This document shows positions 22,053 to 36,651 of a stretch of 64,000 bases of DNA, one piece after another. Where the stretch lies: positions 1,054,001-1,118,000 of the forward strand of contig JABYQQ010000008.1 in NCBI GenBank assembly GCA_022605405.1, in the 5' to 3' direction. The notes under the pieces are model-generated. The model did not search any database, was not told the origin of the DNA, and was given only the letters and a program-made list of their open reading frames with translations. The number at the start of each line of letters is the position of its first letter. Position 1 is the stretch's first letter. The position numbers were made by a program, and so were the translations under genes. This DNA is from Earliella scabrosa (lineage: Eukaryota > Basidiomycota > Agaricomycetes > Polyporales > Polyporaceae).

Positions 22053-25000
22053 CTACGCATTCTCGTTCAGGTGCGCAAAGCTCAGTGGCACGAATTGCTG
22101 TGGGGCATCACAATCAGCGGCGTGTCCATCGGATGCCGGAGATGAACGCAAATACGTACATAGCCGCCCGCCTCGTAGTGCTTGCTGTTCGCTTCCACCC
22201 AGTGCAGACGGAGCGCGTGCAGGAATGCAGACAGACCCTACAGCGTGTCGATCAGATACCGCGCCGAGCACGCACCACCATCACCACCCATCACGGGCGC
22301 CACAGAGTCCAGCACTCACCTCCATAACGCACAAGATGCTGATCGTCATCAAGAGCCACAGCACACCGACGACAGCCTTCGCGACAAGCCCAACAAGACC
22401 GGTCATTTCGAGGACGTTCTCGAGCGTCATGTCCCACAGCACCTCCGACAGCTGTGCGTGCGCTAGCGACAGCGCCCAGAGACGCAGATACGAGGCAGTG
22501 TGCGACACGCATCCTAGGCAGAACTCAATCGTATGGATGATTTGATGAACGACGACCTCGCTGAAGTCGTGCTGCTCCTGCGTGACAGATGTGAACGGGG
22601 GTAGGCTTTAAAGACGTACAAGCACTTACATGCTCCTCGTCGTTCGCTTCCACGATCGCTCTGCCGTTACCTTCTTCCTCGCCTTCCAACGCCGTGTCGT
22701 CCGCATGCCGGGGCGCCTCGTCGGCTCCTAGCCCGATATAGCCCTGACCCTGAATCTTCTGCATCTCCTTGTATTGCAGGTACGGCTTCGTGATGAGCAG
22801 CCAGGGTACGCACACACCGGCCATCAGCAGCAAGATGACCTGCACAGTGCTCTGACCGGGGTAGAGCTGCGTGTCGGGGTCCACGGCTCCGGGCGTCAGA
22901 ACCATGCCGATGAGCATGTTTAACAGGGACGGAGGCTGCGTGGAGGCCTGGGACCAGTCGACTGTCCACTTGTAGAGGATGCAGACGACGAGGTAGCCGA
23001 AAATCGATTGCAAGAAGATCATCTGAGGGATGAAGTTGGTGTAGATGTCCGAGTAACGCTTGAAACGAATGTGGTTGGGGACTTGCAGGCAAACTGCAAA
23101 CGTCATCTATACGTTCCAAATCGTCAGAGATGCATGAGTGTACGCAGGAGGTACAATAACGCACGTGGATGACACCAAGCACGATAGACATCTTCATCTT
23201 GTACGAGTTCGTGAAGAGGAGCTGGTTGTCGGCACCATGCCAAGCAGGGTCAAGACCAAAGGGATAAGTGTGCCCATTCGAGATTGCGGACACAGGCTCA
23301 GTCCCGTTATGCTCCGGCCACGTCCAGCCAGAATGGAAGATGTGCAACGACTTGGAGAAGATGTCGTTGTAGAGGAATCCGGTATAGATGGAGAAAAGAC
23401 CCATGAGCAGAATGATGTACCGACCGCTGCGAGTGAGTCAGTATCACATGCGTAGTCTCATGCACGACTGCATACGCACAAAAAGAAAGTGCCAAAGATC
23501 TAGCGCATGACGTGTCAGATGTGGGTACAAGCAAGCATGTATCAACGGACTACTGACCTCGCCCAAGTCGCTCTTGCCCAACTTCTTCTCGAACATGATC
23601 ATGAAGGCGGCGGCCAAGAAGATGATGAAGCCGTGACCAATATCGCCGAACATGACGGCGAACAAGAACGGGAAGGTGACGACCGCAAACAGACCGGGGT
23701 TGACTTCCTGGTAAGTGGCAATTCCATAGGCATCCATGATGGTCTGGAAGCCTTCCGTAAACTTGTTCGTGCGGATGAACGTAGGCGGCGTGCGGTTGGT
23801 GCGGAGCTCGTGCAGGATGGGCGGGACATTGGTACCCGATTCCTCCTGCAGGAAAGTATGAGTCGGTGGCTGAAATCCGATGGCAGCGGAGGGAACTCAC
23901 GGTAGCATGACGCAACGCCAATTGAATCTGGGCGATGTCCCGAGTTGGGCACCAACCCTCCGCAATGAGGGTCTTGCGCCGGACGTCATAGTTGAGAAGA
24001 TTGAGGGTCTCATAGATCAACTTCTCCTTGGCGACGACGTCCTGCCAACTCGCAAGGCTCTCGCCGATGGTCATGAGTTCAGCCCTGCGATTCGCGCCAG
24101 TGTTGTACAGCACGATCTGCAAGTCCTCGAGGCGCCCGGTGACCTCACGCATCGAGTCCGCACGCTTGTCGGCGTTGACGTCGATAGGGTATATGGTCGC
24201 ACCCATAGACTCAGCGACCTTGCGGATCTTGGCGAGGAGAATGTCGCCATGGGCGAAGATGATGAAGACGTTCTTGCGGGTCTCAGCACCGGTTGCCGGA
24301 TCCACGAATGGCTCCTGAATGTCGATGTAGTTCATGTAGAGGTTACCGCGAAGCACACGCCATAGGATGCGCTCGAAGGTGGACAAACGAGCGCGGTCAA
24401 TGGTGCCAGCAACGAACCTGTTCATAGAGTTAGGCATGGCTCAAGGTACGCGGAGTGACGTAACTCACTCGAGGTCAAGTTGCACATCTCCGGCAGACGA
24501 GTACTGGTTCTCGCGATCGTCATGTTGAAGGAGAGGAGCCGAGCTGTCGTCCAGAGACTGACGAGCCTCGGTCTCACGAACGGCAGCCTAGAGGTCCTTG
24601 AGGATGGGGAGAAGACGGGACAACGATATTGTGAACTCACCCTGTCGAAGAAGACCGCTGTCTCGCGTAGAACGTGTCGGGCCTCGACGAGCTCCCTGAG
24701 ACGCTCGCTAAGGAGCTGGTAACTCTCGTTCATCTGCGTCAACCGCGCCTCATGCTCCGCAAGCTTGACATCCAGCTCGTCGATCGTCTGCGCAGCACGA
24801 GGGCCGACGGTGACAAGCGGGGCGGAGTCGTAGAGGGGACGAATGGGTATCGGGTCCTTCTCTTTCTCGATCTGGCTCTCGAAGAAACGGACGCGACGGG
24901 CCATTTCGTCGATGCGGCGAATCTCGCCGACGAAGGAGCGTTGGAAAGGATTGACGTCTGGGTTCAACTGCGAAGGGAGGTCTCAACGCTCTGCAAAAGT

Positions 25001-25206
25001 ATAGGATTGCATGCATGTACTCACGTCTTTGAATTGCACGTTGCCTAGCTCGCCCAGCTCAGCGATTGTGTCATGGGCGACCTCGGTTGGCACAATGAGC
25101 TGTACCAAGCTCATTTGCTCCGAGCCTGTCGTCGCCGGGGTCAGGGCATGACAATCCAGACAGCAGCAGAGCACGTACGGAACAAGGTAGGGTATTCGTC
25201 CCCCAT
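22053..25206 (-). CDS. VPH1: V-type proton ATPase subunit a (V0 sector)
   Basis: Many-exon gene. The first exons are 25206-25179, 25125-25025 and 24967 downward, giving [20 protein letters not shown] and the family block [20 protein letters not shown]. Subunit a anchors V1 to V0 and forms the proton half-channels of the vacuolar/Golgi H+-ATPase. The N-terminal cytosolic half has coiled-coil stretches, AEGWCPT and the [10 protein letters not shown] region. The membrane half starts with [18 protein letters not shown] and includes [14 protein letters not shown] and [11 protein letters not shown]. The essential arginine helix reads [20 protein letters not shown]. The last exons give [16 protein letters not shown] and [10 protein letters not shown]. 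Length of about 840 residues is normal. Fungi may have one or two isoforms (Vph1 vacuolar, Stv1 Golgi); the window cannot tell which. Confidence 0.94.
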
Positions 25207-28200
25207 CGTGAAGATGAGTGAGGAGGACGGCGTAGAACGGGTAAAGGGTGAGTCGGGCGATGCGCACAACGGCGACGGGGCGACTCGGGCGGGCGTCTTT
25301 CCGCATTTGTTTGTCATGGCCAAACAGTAGAAGCGCCAGTAACGTAGATCGGGATTAGCGGTCCGGCGCCCCGGGCCTGCCGTCAAGCCTGAGACTCGGT
25401 CTCGGACGGCGTACTCGAACACCACGCTCTTGCAACCTGCCACATCGCACCCCATGCCTATGTCTTGCGACATAAACGACGCTGAACCGTCCGCTGTCCG
25501 ACTCTGAAGTCAACTTAACCGGTGAAAAGCCATACGGACGTCCAGAACATTGAACCCCGGGACCCACTGGCTCTGCTCATTCTCCGATGACCGATGGCGG
25601 CCTTCTGGAACCGCGTTCAGAGCTCATGTTGACGCACAATGGAAGATCTTTGAGTGCGTAGTGGCTCTTCTACCTGCGTGACATTATCTAACCAATTGCC
25701 CAGGTGCCACCGGTTAGCTCGAGCAAGGTTCATCAATCAACACAGACCTGCTCTCGCTGCGTACATGAGGCCTACCCGAACTGTGCATTTGGGTATGGTC
25801 AACAACTATCCCCAAGTGGAACAAAGCACATTCAATACAACCTGCCGCAAGTCGTGCGTTCCGTGTTGCACGCTCCCACATGAATCACTCCAAGATCCGT
25901 TTTACTGGCATTTCCCGGGGATGCTTCGTCAGGCTGTTCAATGTTGTGCGTCCCGGCCTATGGCGCCACTATCCTCAACGTCGGTGTCTGACCGCACAGA
26001 AGACGTTAGTGAGGTGTTTCATCATGCTCTCGACAGACATGTTCTACATAACACACCGCAAGGGTGTCGTTATCTGCCCTGAAACACACACGGTGTGGTC
26101 AGCCCACAAGTGACTACGTTCTAATGGTGAGTGTCAGTCCTGCGAATCCATAGATTCTCAAGGTTACATCCTGAGAGGTGTGGTTATACCCTCTCATGGC
26201 GAGGAGCGCTACTGGCAAATGGTATCGCACAGCAGGACATAAGGGCGGTTATACCAAACCTTACCACTGGAACAACTAATGTGATGCCCAGAATCGATCT
26301 CCTCACCATGTTGTGATACATTCCCAACCCTGCCCAACTCATCCCGGCGCTCACAAGAGAGGCGCTGCCTGGCTCTCCCAACAGTTGCGCCACTGTGACT
26401 TCGGACAATGCCTCAAGCGCAATGTTTGTCCGATTTTTCCGCAATCGGGTGCGGTATGGACTCGAAGTGGCCGCTACAGGTATTCATTGTCTGATGAGCA
26501 AGGCCGGATGGGACCATGTTGTGGCATCGGAAGACGCCCTCCCAAGCCCATCGTTGGTTGACATAACTTTTCCGAAGTACCTATACGTTCCAACACACGC
26601 ACTTACATGCTGAGCGGCCACTGTACGGCACGGTTTACGCGTGCTTTATCGCCTCTACTGGTGTGTTTTCACAAGCATCTCACTGGCAGCTATTGTTAAC
26701 TCACTCGCATCCACATATGCACATGTCTATGAATCCACGCTCGGCCAGTACATCCCGCAAGTCGTCACATGAAGCGTCGCGTGGTATACCCCTTGGATAG
26801 GCTTGAAAACAACGGTTTGCATTTTAATTTAGGCCGTTTGCCGCAACGCCCCGGGCTTTTAGCCGCCTGGTCTCGCCGTCATGACGGCCCCTTCGAAACT
26901 ATCACCGCCGGAGGCTTCTCGCCGCCTCTAACTATACCCCGGTGACCCGCACCGTCTCGTCTCATAGTAGCGCAGGGTCTGAAGGTCTGCGACTATGTTT
27001 CATGTCGGAAACATACCCGCGCGTTAACAGCTGTTCACAGTCCTTTCGCTCTTCACCCAGCTCTAATGACCCGCTCTCGTCGGGCGTGCCATACAAACCT
27101 CTTAGGGCGCTTCCGATGATTTCATTTACTGCTAACCCTCGACACCATCCAGTCAACCCGTAATGCAAGCGTACAAATCGGTCCGATGGGTCCACCGACA
27201 TTGTTTGTCATCCAGCCTTATCCGGGGCCTATCAAGCGTTCCTCAGGGCTAACTTCTCTTTGAGGACTCCCGATTCCGGAGACACCGAACGCTCACTTCG
27301 TTGACACAATCATCGATTGACATGGTCAGTTTGTACCGAGGCCATACCGCTCACCGAGCAGCCCGACACAAACCCAATCACACCAGACAATCACACACTC
27401 TGCATGTTCGTAGCTGCGCCTCATCCTTCTTCTCACTCTTATCCACCACTGCACGGTACCAAGCATGTGAGCACACAACCAACTGCGCTGGACCGTCAAG
27501 CGCAGTGCGCGATTGCCGCGATCTTTGACTCAAAGGCCACACGCGTCTTGCACCTCGACCCTGTCCAGGGGTCTGTCGCGGGTCGCGTTTGGTAACCTCC
27601 ATCCGACGTCTGCACTCTCATCAAACTCTGCGGGCGCCGAGCGCGTTCCTCCGTCCCACATGTACAGCACTCCCACAAACATTGTCAATTCCAACACTCT
27701 GCCTAAGCGCGTGCGAATGCGTTGCACGACATCAACGTCAGTCCACGCCGCAGTCCTCTTCTTCCCGCCGGCAACGCGTGCGCAGGCAGGGGCCAAGCCA
27801 GGGAAAGTGGGATCCACAACGTCGGTGTGTGGTCTCTCCTTCCCCTCCGGGGGTGTTTACGCCCTAAGACTCACATCGCACACGTCCTGACAGCACTGTG
27901 ACCCCTCGTCTGCATCTCGCGCCGAGGCTGATCACGCCGCGGTTATCCCGCCACCCTCATGTATGTACTCAATGGGCACCCCGGCCGCACCGTTCTGCAA
28001 AGCGCTGTGGCAACCGCCGCCCCACGCTATATGAAACGCATGATCGGCACCAGTCGGCGACTAACCAACCCAGCGTGCGAGCCCAGCCGCCGCCGCTTGT
28101 TTCGAGTCGCCCGCAGCCTGCAGGCCTGAGCAGAACACGGCGCGCAGTGCGCACCCGCTCAGCCTCAAGCTTCAAGTCGCGATTCTGCCTGTCTACCAGT

Positions 28201-30024
28201 GTCCAACTGGCTCGTCCATCGCGTTCGAACTTCGAAGAGATGGAAATCAAGGTCAGTGTCACCCATCTTAGCCCCGCACGAGCCTATCGCACTTCTGAAC
28301 GAGCCACATGCATCTGTCATGACCAGGCAGATCCGACTGATAGTCCGCGAGCCGGAACGTGCGATGGTGCACCCTAAAACGCACCCCCCGCTATACATTG
28401 AATGGGCGGAGGAGCCCCATCGCCCGCCTCGCATCTTCTCCATCTTCGAATTCGCTCGGCCTTCGAAGAGGTTCGGCGAGTGAGGTTCGGGCGAAAGCTC
28501 GGGCTCCCGAACCCAACTCTCGAACTTGAACGCGTCCGGATCCCTGACGTCGGACTAGGCACCACCGCCTCGGTCGCTGGCACCAAGTAGTGCTAGTCGC
28601 ATCACTCCATTATCATACGCGTGTGCTTCGTCCGAGATCCTCGCGTTCGCACTGTATCACCGCCATTCAACATTGTCATCGCGATTGCACCACATCTGCA
28701 TATCGACCCTCGCCCGCCGCAAGCGGACCGCGTGTTCTCGTTATTACAATGCCCCCTCCCGCCATCCGCTCTATGACTCTGTGAGCTTGCGCTCTCGACA
28801 AAATCGCCCGCGATGGGCGCGCGGGATGTCGTAAGTTGGCAGCGCGCCCCCTTCGAGGCTTCGACGGCAACGCGTGACGTACAGGAACCCCAGAGTCCAG
28901 ACTCCAGTGGAAGCGCGACCCCTCTCGAATGAGGGCTCTCGAGCATATCTGTGCGCGCATTGCAAATTGGCGGACGCTGATCAATGCCATTGTCATGGAA
29001 CGTGGGTCAGTCGTAAGTAGGTCCCGTCCATGGGAGGCTGCAGGCAATTGCAATCCAATCGCTTTGGGATGAGAACGTCGGAGGTAGTGCGCCATTGCGT
29101 AAGCAAACACATGTACTTACACAAGACTTCGTGCCACTGCTTATCCGCCTAGAGTCACCTTTGGACGAAGGCACGCGCGGGCCACAGAGTCACCAACAAA
29201 CGTCCAAGGCACAATGTCAACAGCAACACGTACCTCCCGCTCGAGGTTCCCGAAGTCCGACGTCGCAGCCCAGCACCGCTCTGGCACGAGGATAAGTCGC
29301 CGGCCCACGCCACCACAGCGGTGGCACATATACGCCGACGCCGCGCAACGTCAGGCTGAGGCAACGTCCGTCTCCGATAAGGGCAGGAGGCTCCGAGTTC
29401 AAACACGGCAGGAGGGGTGCCATACGGAAAGGGAAATGGCGATCGGGATTTGGGGGAGAGTCGAGAGTAGGTTTGACGGGAGAACCGCACCGCCGCGGGA
29501 ACAGGAACCCGGGGCGCGGCAGGGCAAGACTGGGAGGGTTGCTGCAGTGGCTGGCTGGGGTGGTTATTGTCTACTTTGCGTATGTTACGGGGGTGGTTAG
29601 CTAATCGATACAGGTTGGCGGCGGGCACGAGAAACGAAAGACGAAAGAAAGACGAAAGAAAGACGAAAGATGAAGAAGATAGGGAAGATAAAGAATCGGA
29701 GGACCACAGCCATGTGAGGTTGGAACACAACAGAAACAGTACACGATTCCCCGCGCACCCGGGAACGGGAACGAAAGACGGGGCGCGTTCGACACCACAG
29801 GAAATCACAGTAGCGACGAAAATGGCCTGTCCTGGGAACGCAGAGTCTACGCGAGAAGCCGAGGGCATGGGGGCGAGCAATATGTACAGAGTCCGCCATG
29901 GCATAATATACAGTTCGGCCAGCCCATGAGCATTACCAGTGCGAGGGTATCATACGGGGATCCAGCAGAGCAATGAGAACCAGAGACGACACGACATACG
30001 GGGCACACAGGAGGGAGGGAGGGA
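25207..30024. other. 4.8-kb gene-poor interval
   Basis: No recognisable coding chain on either strand. Longest frames (28676-29110 minus, 29155-29904 minus, 27513-27890 plus) have no motif, no consistent splice extension and overlap others. The 5' part must include the V-ATPase promoter. Around 29631-29670 a short purine-rich tandem repeat is present. Some frames near 26390-26610 (FVRFFRNRVRYGLEVAA) look mildly protein-like but stay unsupported. No transposase, reverse transcriptase or terminal repeat was seen. Confidence 0.5.
29631..29670. repeat. Short purine-rich tandem repeat (ACGAAAGAAAG)
   Basis: About three and a half copies of an 11-nt purine unit (ACGAAAGAAAG), followed by more A/G-rich DNA to about 29700. 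One strand is all purine apart from a C per unit. A simple microsatellite-like tract; no gene is interrupted. Confidence 0.75.
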
Positions 30025-32349
30025 TCACATAACGGAAGGGAGGAACGGTTGTCGCGCTGCAGCGCGGTCTTCCTGCACCTTCGACGCATGGATGCCTAGT
30101 ACAGAGTCAGGATCAAGACGGACGAGCCATGAGGAGTGGGAAGATGAACTCACCAGCTATTGGGAAGAGGCATCCAAGCCGCTGCATCGCACTGACGATG
30201 CCGTCGAGCTGCTGCTCGATGATCTGAGGATTGGTCGGCATCGACTCGCTCTGGTGCATGGCCAGTACGCGCAGGTACACGTCGGCGGTGTCACGCCAAA
30301 TTCCCTGCACGTCCAAAGTGTCAGCAATAGCGCCCAACATCTACACCTCTGACTCGGACAGAACCAAGGAAAAGGAAACGAGACTCACGCTGATGATAGG
30401 GTACATGTAGTCGTAATCGCTGTCTGTCAGCTGGGTGATGAGCGTACTGATCGCGTTCGCGGCCATGAGACACTTGTCGTAGGACTGCCGCTGGAGCTCG
30501 AGCGTGTCCCGGTAGAGGTGGATGGTCGCAGCGTAGAACGCCGTCTGCATGCCTATCATGTCCGCGCCGTGGATGACATGGGTCATGATGTACTCTTGGC
30601 TCCGGACGTTCGCCAGCTGATGCGCGAACTGAGTCCACGAGTTCTCTAGCGCGTGGCGGCAATCCTCCTTGGCTGATATGTGACGCTTGAACATCCGGGC
30701 ACGACTCGCACAGATTGGCCAATAGGAGTACTCACCAGCTGAGAGTCGCGCCGTGCGCTCGTAAAGCTCAATCACTTCGACACGTAGCCGGCATATTGGG
30801 GACGACTCGGACAGATGAATGTTGGCGAACGGCTGGACGGTGTTCAGCGGAGGCTGGGATCGCGGAGCTTTTAGAGGCCGCATACGTCTCACGCAGATCT
30901 GCCACGCACCTCTGGATCGTTGGGTATCGGTATCGGCCACATCGTCTTGATGACCGAACGGGGATGGTCGTCGTCTGGAAGCGCCGTAGGCAGTCCTGTG
31001 ACGACGGCCCACGCCCGGTCGACTGCGAATATCTGCCAAAAGGCCGCTATCCTCTCCGTGTACTCCACTTCGTCTCTTGGAGGGCTGAGGGGCACGGACG
31101 CGTTGAGCGGGGCTGGGACGTCTCCCTGGATGCCGGCGCGCGAGAACTGGTCCGGTCGGATTTGATGGAGGCCAAGGCCGACAGCTAATCGGGCGGCGAT
31201 GGAGGAGTGATAGTAGCCCTCGAGCGTGCGGCCGTGCCAGAAGAAGTAGAGGGCAAGGAGACAGGAGGCCTGGAGGACATGGACGATGCGGTCGGAGGAC
31301 TGGAGGGCGTCGGAGATGGCACGCAGGGACTCTTTGAGGAAATAGCTTTCGAGGCCGGTGTAGAGCGGGGAGCGTGAGAAGTAGCAGGCGAGAAGGTAGA
31401 TGGCGTCGACCAGACTTGGATGCGGTTTCTGTGCATTCGGGAGGAGGAGCGCGGCCTTGAAACGACCAATGTGGACTTCGAACGCACACTGATGTCGATG
31501 TGCGAAGAATATGTCAAGTCTAATCGGCACAGGGTCAGTGTGGGCACCTTGTGGGACCGTGGACGGCACCGTACAGTATCTGTTTGTTCTCGCAGAAGAC
31601 GTCACTTTCCCACCATCGCGACGAAGGCCCGGCAGAAGGCCCGGGTAGTCTACTCATGCTTGCATTTGAAGGACCAGGTACGAGGAAGTCATCTACAGGA
31701 GGCCCATAGTGCATACCGTCGGACGACCACCCCGCGACATTCGGCGAACTTGAACTCGACGAGGACGCGGCAAAGCCGAGAGAAAAGGACTCATCGTCTA
31801 GAAACGCGTCGCCGGCGCCGAGGAGGAAGTCGTGGTCGAGCTCTGGAGTGCTGTACACGGACGCGTCGAAGCCGAGGCCGAGGTCGCGCTCTGGATGCAC
31901 GAGGGGGAGATTGCGCGGGGCGAGCGAGCAGCGGGTGCCGTCATTTCTCGAGGAACATCGGAAAACAAACAAATGGAAAGGACGCACGGTGGTATGCCAG
32001 AGAAGCACGGTCGGTTTGGGGCGACTGGGAGCCGGAGCTGGAGGAGTCTGGTGAGGAATGCTCTGCTTCTAGCTCGCGGAGACGTGCTTCGAGCTTGGTG
32101 ATCTTTGCCTGGAGGAGCTGTGTGCGGCTGGTGCGCTTCTTCTCGTAGTACTGGCACTCGGAGGAGCGGTTGGCCTTTGAGCACTGCGCGCAGACGGGCC
32201 GGGCGCCATCACATTTCTGGACAGGGCGGATAGGCTGTCAATCGGGTGGCGGCGCGGGGGAGGCAGGAGGAAGGGGAGAGACTGACCATCTTGCGCTTGC
32301 GGCAGCAGAGGCAGGCCATGCCGCGCTGGAGGGCCGTGGGGGCCTTCAT
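30025..32349 (-). CDS. Zn(II)2Cys6 transcription factor with fungal_trans-type domain
   Basis: Multi-exon regulator. Exon 1 starts at ATG 32349 and ends at 32287; exon 2 resumes at 32216. Together they encode the zinc cluster C-L-C-C-R-K-R-K-M-K-C-D then R-P-V-C-A-Q-C-SKANRSSE-C: Cx2Cx6Cx6Cx2Cx8C, the canonical binuclear cluster that binds CGG triplets. A coiled-coil linker follows (TQLLQAKITKLEARLRELEA) and a Ser/Asp-rich acidic stretch (FLDDESFSLGFAASSSSSSS). The middle-homology region has AIYLLACYFSRSPLY, FWHGRTLEGYYHSSIAARLA, VGLGLHQI and IAAFWQIFAVDRAWAVVTGL. The last exons give ADVYLRVLAMHQSES, LGCLFPIAG and PFLPSVM. The layout is that of polypore fungal-specific factors. Its target genes cannot be read from the neighbourhood. 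A single base intron-phase check at each visible join is consistent, but the middle exons are approximate. Confidence 0.88.
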
Positions 32350-35300
32350 GGTGTCGTTGGGCAGCAGGAGGGGAATCGGGGGGAAGGGCGATGGGCTGGG
32401 TGTGTTCAAGTATCACCGAGCGTTAATCTACACAAGCAGAAGCGCCCCCTCCTGCCGTAACGCGCCCAATTGGGACAGGGCCTCCTGCCAGGTCCTGCCC
32501 TCTCCTCCTCTTCTTCCCGACTCTCACACATCACCATCCAGATTCGATCGCTCTTCCTCGCCCCGGCGCCTCGACACCTCGTCCCATTGACTCCGTCCTG
32601 ATCATGTCCCATCCGCTTCCCCGCTGCGCCCCTGCGCGCCCGGCCTCCTCGCGCGCCCACCTCCTCGACCTGCACCGCTTGCACCGCCCGCCTTGTCCTC
32701 CTCCAGCCCGGCCCCCCGGCGTGCGCATCATCCTCGCGACGATTTGTAAAGATCCGGGGGCGGGTGGGATCGGCGCTCAGATAGCTTTCAATGCATCCCC
32801 GAGCGACCGGATTCTGGCCACGGACGAGTGAAACGTGACCGCTCGGGGGCTTCGCGCGCCCGCGCACCCTTCCAACACCTCCCTTCTCCACGTCCTCCCG
32901 CCGTTGAGGGCAGGCCAAACAACTCCGCACTCCACCGTCCTGGAGCCTTCTCGCGCTGTGCTTCTCCGGGTCGACAATGTACAGGGATCGATGTTCCTAC
33001 GCTCGACGAGCGCGCGCCGCCCTTCCACTGCTTCGGTCGCCAGGCAATCGATTACCCTCCAGAGTTTCAAGCCAATCTGTCGCTGTCGCGATGGAAGCTT
33101 GTTTCTTGCTGCTGCGACCGTGCGAGCCAAATTCCAATGCACTCCGTGCGGCGTGCATGTGCACATCAGCGCTCGGCGCAGAAGCACAAAGGTACATCTC
33201 ATGCTGCCTATATCAGGCAGGCGTAGTGGTTAGGTACACCGTTGCCGTTGCCCCATCACAGCGGCCTGTGTAGGCCTCCGCAGGCTGTTTCTGCATCCTC
33301 TCCATGCCCTCCTCTCCAGCGCGCCTACGCGAACGTAAGAGTGGGGTCACGCCGGTGCGTCCTCAGCGCCTCTGGGGGCGTGCATCTTTGCATTGCACAC
33401 ATGCGGGGCCTCTTCTCAGATAGTAATGTATACAGCCTGGCTGCTTCGCTCTCGGGAGAAGAGTTCCGCTCTGACGTCCTGACCCTGATAGCACACGCCA
33501 AACTCAGAACAATGAGAGGTTCTGTGATCTGATTCTTGTTCGACGTCTCGCGAATTTGCCTGCGCAACTGCGCTTAATACTGCGCCCTGCGGTGTGGGCG
33601 CATGTCCGAATTAGGCAACACAGACGCCGAAGATGGTCGTCTCAGGTCTGCTGACCGCTGACTTTGATTGTTACTCGCAGTGACTCGCACTACAATATAT
33701 ATGGTCCACTGTTCTCACCTCGCACTCCGCTGAAACACAAACCAGTCTGACAGAAAATCTTCCAGACTGACTAGCTCGTCTGACGCAGCTCAGGTTCAGG
33801 CAATTTTGCGCCAGAAGAAGCAGCAGTTTCTCTTCAAGATGGCGGCATGCATATGCTTGAAGGTCCGGCAAACCTCCAACCCATCAAACAATTTGAACAG
33901 CCTCCGACCCTCCGATGCTTCTCCAAATTAATTTGCACCAGCGTGGTCCCCGGCTGCCTAGCCTCGACTCTGAGCATCCGGTGCCGAGTATGGCAACCCA
34001 TCACCCGGTCCGCCGTCGGACACTCTCCCTGGTCCCACTCGGGCTCGGGCTCGGGCGTCGGCGGACGCCCATCGTCGTCCATCTTGCCAGGAAGATACAG
34101 TAGGTAATGTAGCCATGAGCCTGGTGGAAAATCCATCACAGATTACGTGCTACGCCGTATCTGGACCGCACCACACACGAGTCCACATGCGCCGCACTCC
34201 GCGACGCCGTTCCTGGTCCGGCGATCTTCCATCGCGCTCCTTGGGCCTCTCTCTCGTCTTGGATGCCGAATTTCCAAGGTGAGAGAATCGGGTGTTTGCA
34301 CCGTGCGGTACCAACCACGTTGACAGAACACCGCTCGCTAATCTTCGAGGCTCAGTAAAGCTCATGCATCATCAAATCCCCGTCAGCACCTCCACCTTCC
34401 AGTACTTACCACACCTGTAAGCAAAGGTGCCGGTGCGCATACCCAGGATTGTCAATCCACCTGCACATGCAAGTACATGTAAGAGGCGCGCAGAGCCGCG
34501 CACCCCCACTGATCACCAGCGCGCGCGCCAGAAGCCAGGCGCGAAGCTCGAAGTTCAGTCATGCCGAGCTCGCTCGAGCTTCGCCCGGTATCGACGCCGT
34601 CATCCTTCAGGGCCTGCAGGCGCCGCGTTACGTTGCTGATGCAGCCGCTGACGAGTGCAATGACATACCCATACCCTCAGGCTGTTCGCTCGCTCAGGTT
34701 GGGACCGAGATCCTCGCTGCTGCCTGCAGCTGCACGTTACTCACACACCCCCACCAGGCTGACCAATCGACAGACGGCTTCAGCCAGAATGCCTCCCTCC
34801 TCGAGCGCCCTTTTCGAATACAAGACGGTCCAGCCGCGGACGTCCGGACGCCCATCGACGACACGAAACGGGCGAAGCTTCGGGATTTGCGCCACTCGAG
34901 CTTGGGTCGGACTGTCGCCGTGCGCGTCGACGAAAGTCCGGCTGGAAGCGGAACGCAGGCGGAACGTTCCGAGCTCGACCGTCGCCCCGTGAGTTCAGGA
35001 TCGGATTTGTTGTGCTATTCTCAGCACGGCCGTTCCGCTGACTGGGAGATCCCGTAAGACAAAATCCTTGGTCTGCCCGAGGTTGACCCCGACTCCCGAG
35101 TCTTCGTGAAGATTCGAGACGGCTGAGAGACGATTCAAAGATCTGAACGTTCAACGTTTGAACTCTACTTAGAGGGAGAGGGGTTAAACCTACTCCCTGA
35201 CGCATTCCCTCCTGCAGCCAGTAACGTACGTGACGCGTCCTTCCGTCGGGTGGTGCTCCATGTTGACAAAAGCTCTTCGGTCTCCGCACCGATTCGAAGA

Positions 35301-35560
35301 CATCCGAGCTGTTCGAGCAGCTATGCGTTCAGCGCTGCAGCACGACAAAAAAGCAGTCACCCTCGGGAGCGATCTCCCGGGCTGCGCTCTCCGTCACTCG
35401 AACACGGGCGCCTTACCGTCACCTTCTTGCTAGGGGTCCAAACAAAACGCGCAAGGACGGAGCGACGAGAGCGAAAGCACGTTCGGACGGTCTAGCGGCA
35501 CTACACGAAGGTACGGTAACAAATCGTCCGAAAGCGTTCCTTTTCGTGCTTCTCTATGCA
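32350..35560. other. 3.2-kb gene-poor interval
   Basis: The upstream region of the Zn2Cys6 gene, then DNA with only overlapping short frames; the longest (34449-35057 plus, 202 codons) has no motif and overlaps equal frames on both strands. No RNA gene or mobile element was recognised. The first 300 bp beyond 32350 is pyrimidine-rich on the plus strand, typical of fungal promoters or leaders. Confidence 0.5.

Positions 35561-36651
<1,091 letters not shown>

Noticed and set aside
29155..29904. 249-codon minus-strand frame
   Set aside because: Includes the purine/pyrimidine tandem repeat read as Phe/Leu/Ser; low-complexity artefact.
25207..30024. Transposon or retroelement in the gene-poor interval
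   Set aside because: No terminal repeats, transposase, reverse transcriptase or integrase motifs were found by eye.
30341..31489. 382-codon minus-strand frame overlapping the Zn2Cys6 gene
   Set aside because: Its first part is a shifted reading of the regulator's middle exon; only its later part coincides with true exons.
34449..35057. 202-codon plus-strand frame
   Set aside because: Equally long overlapping frames on both strands and no motif.
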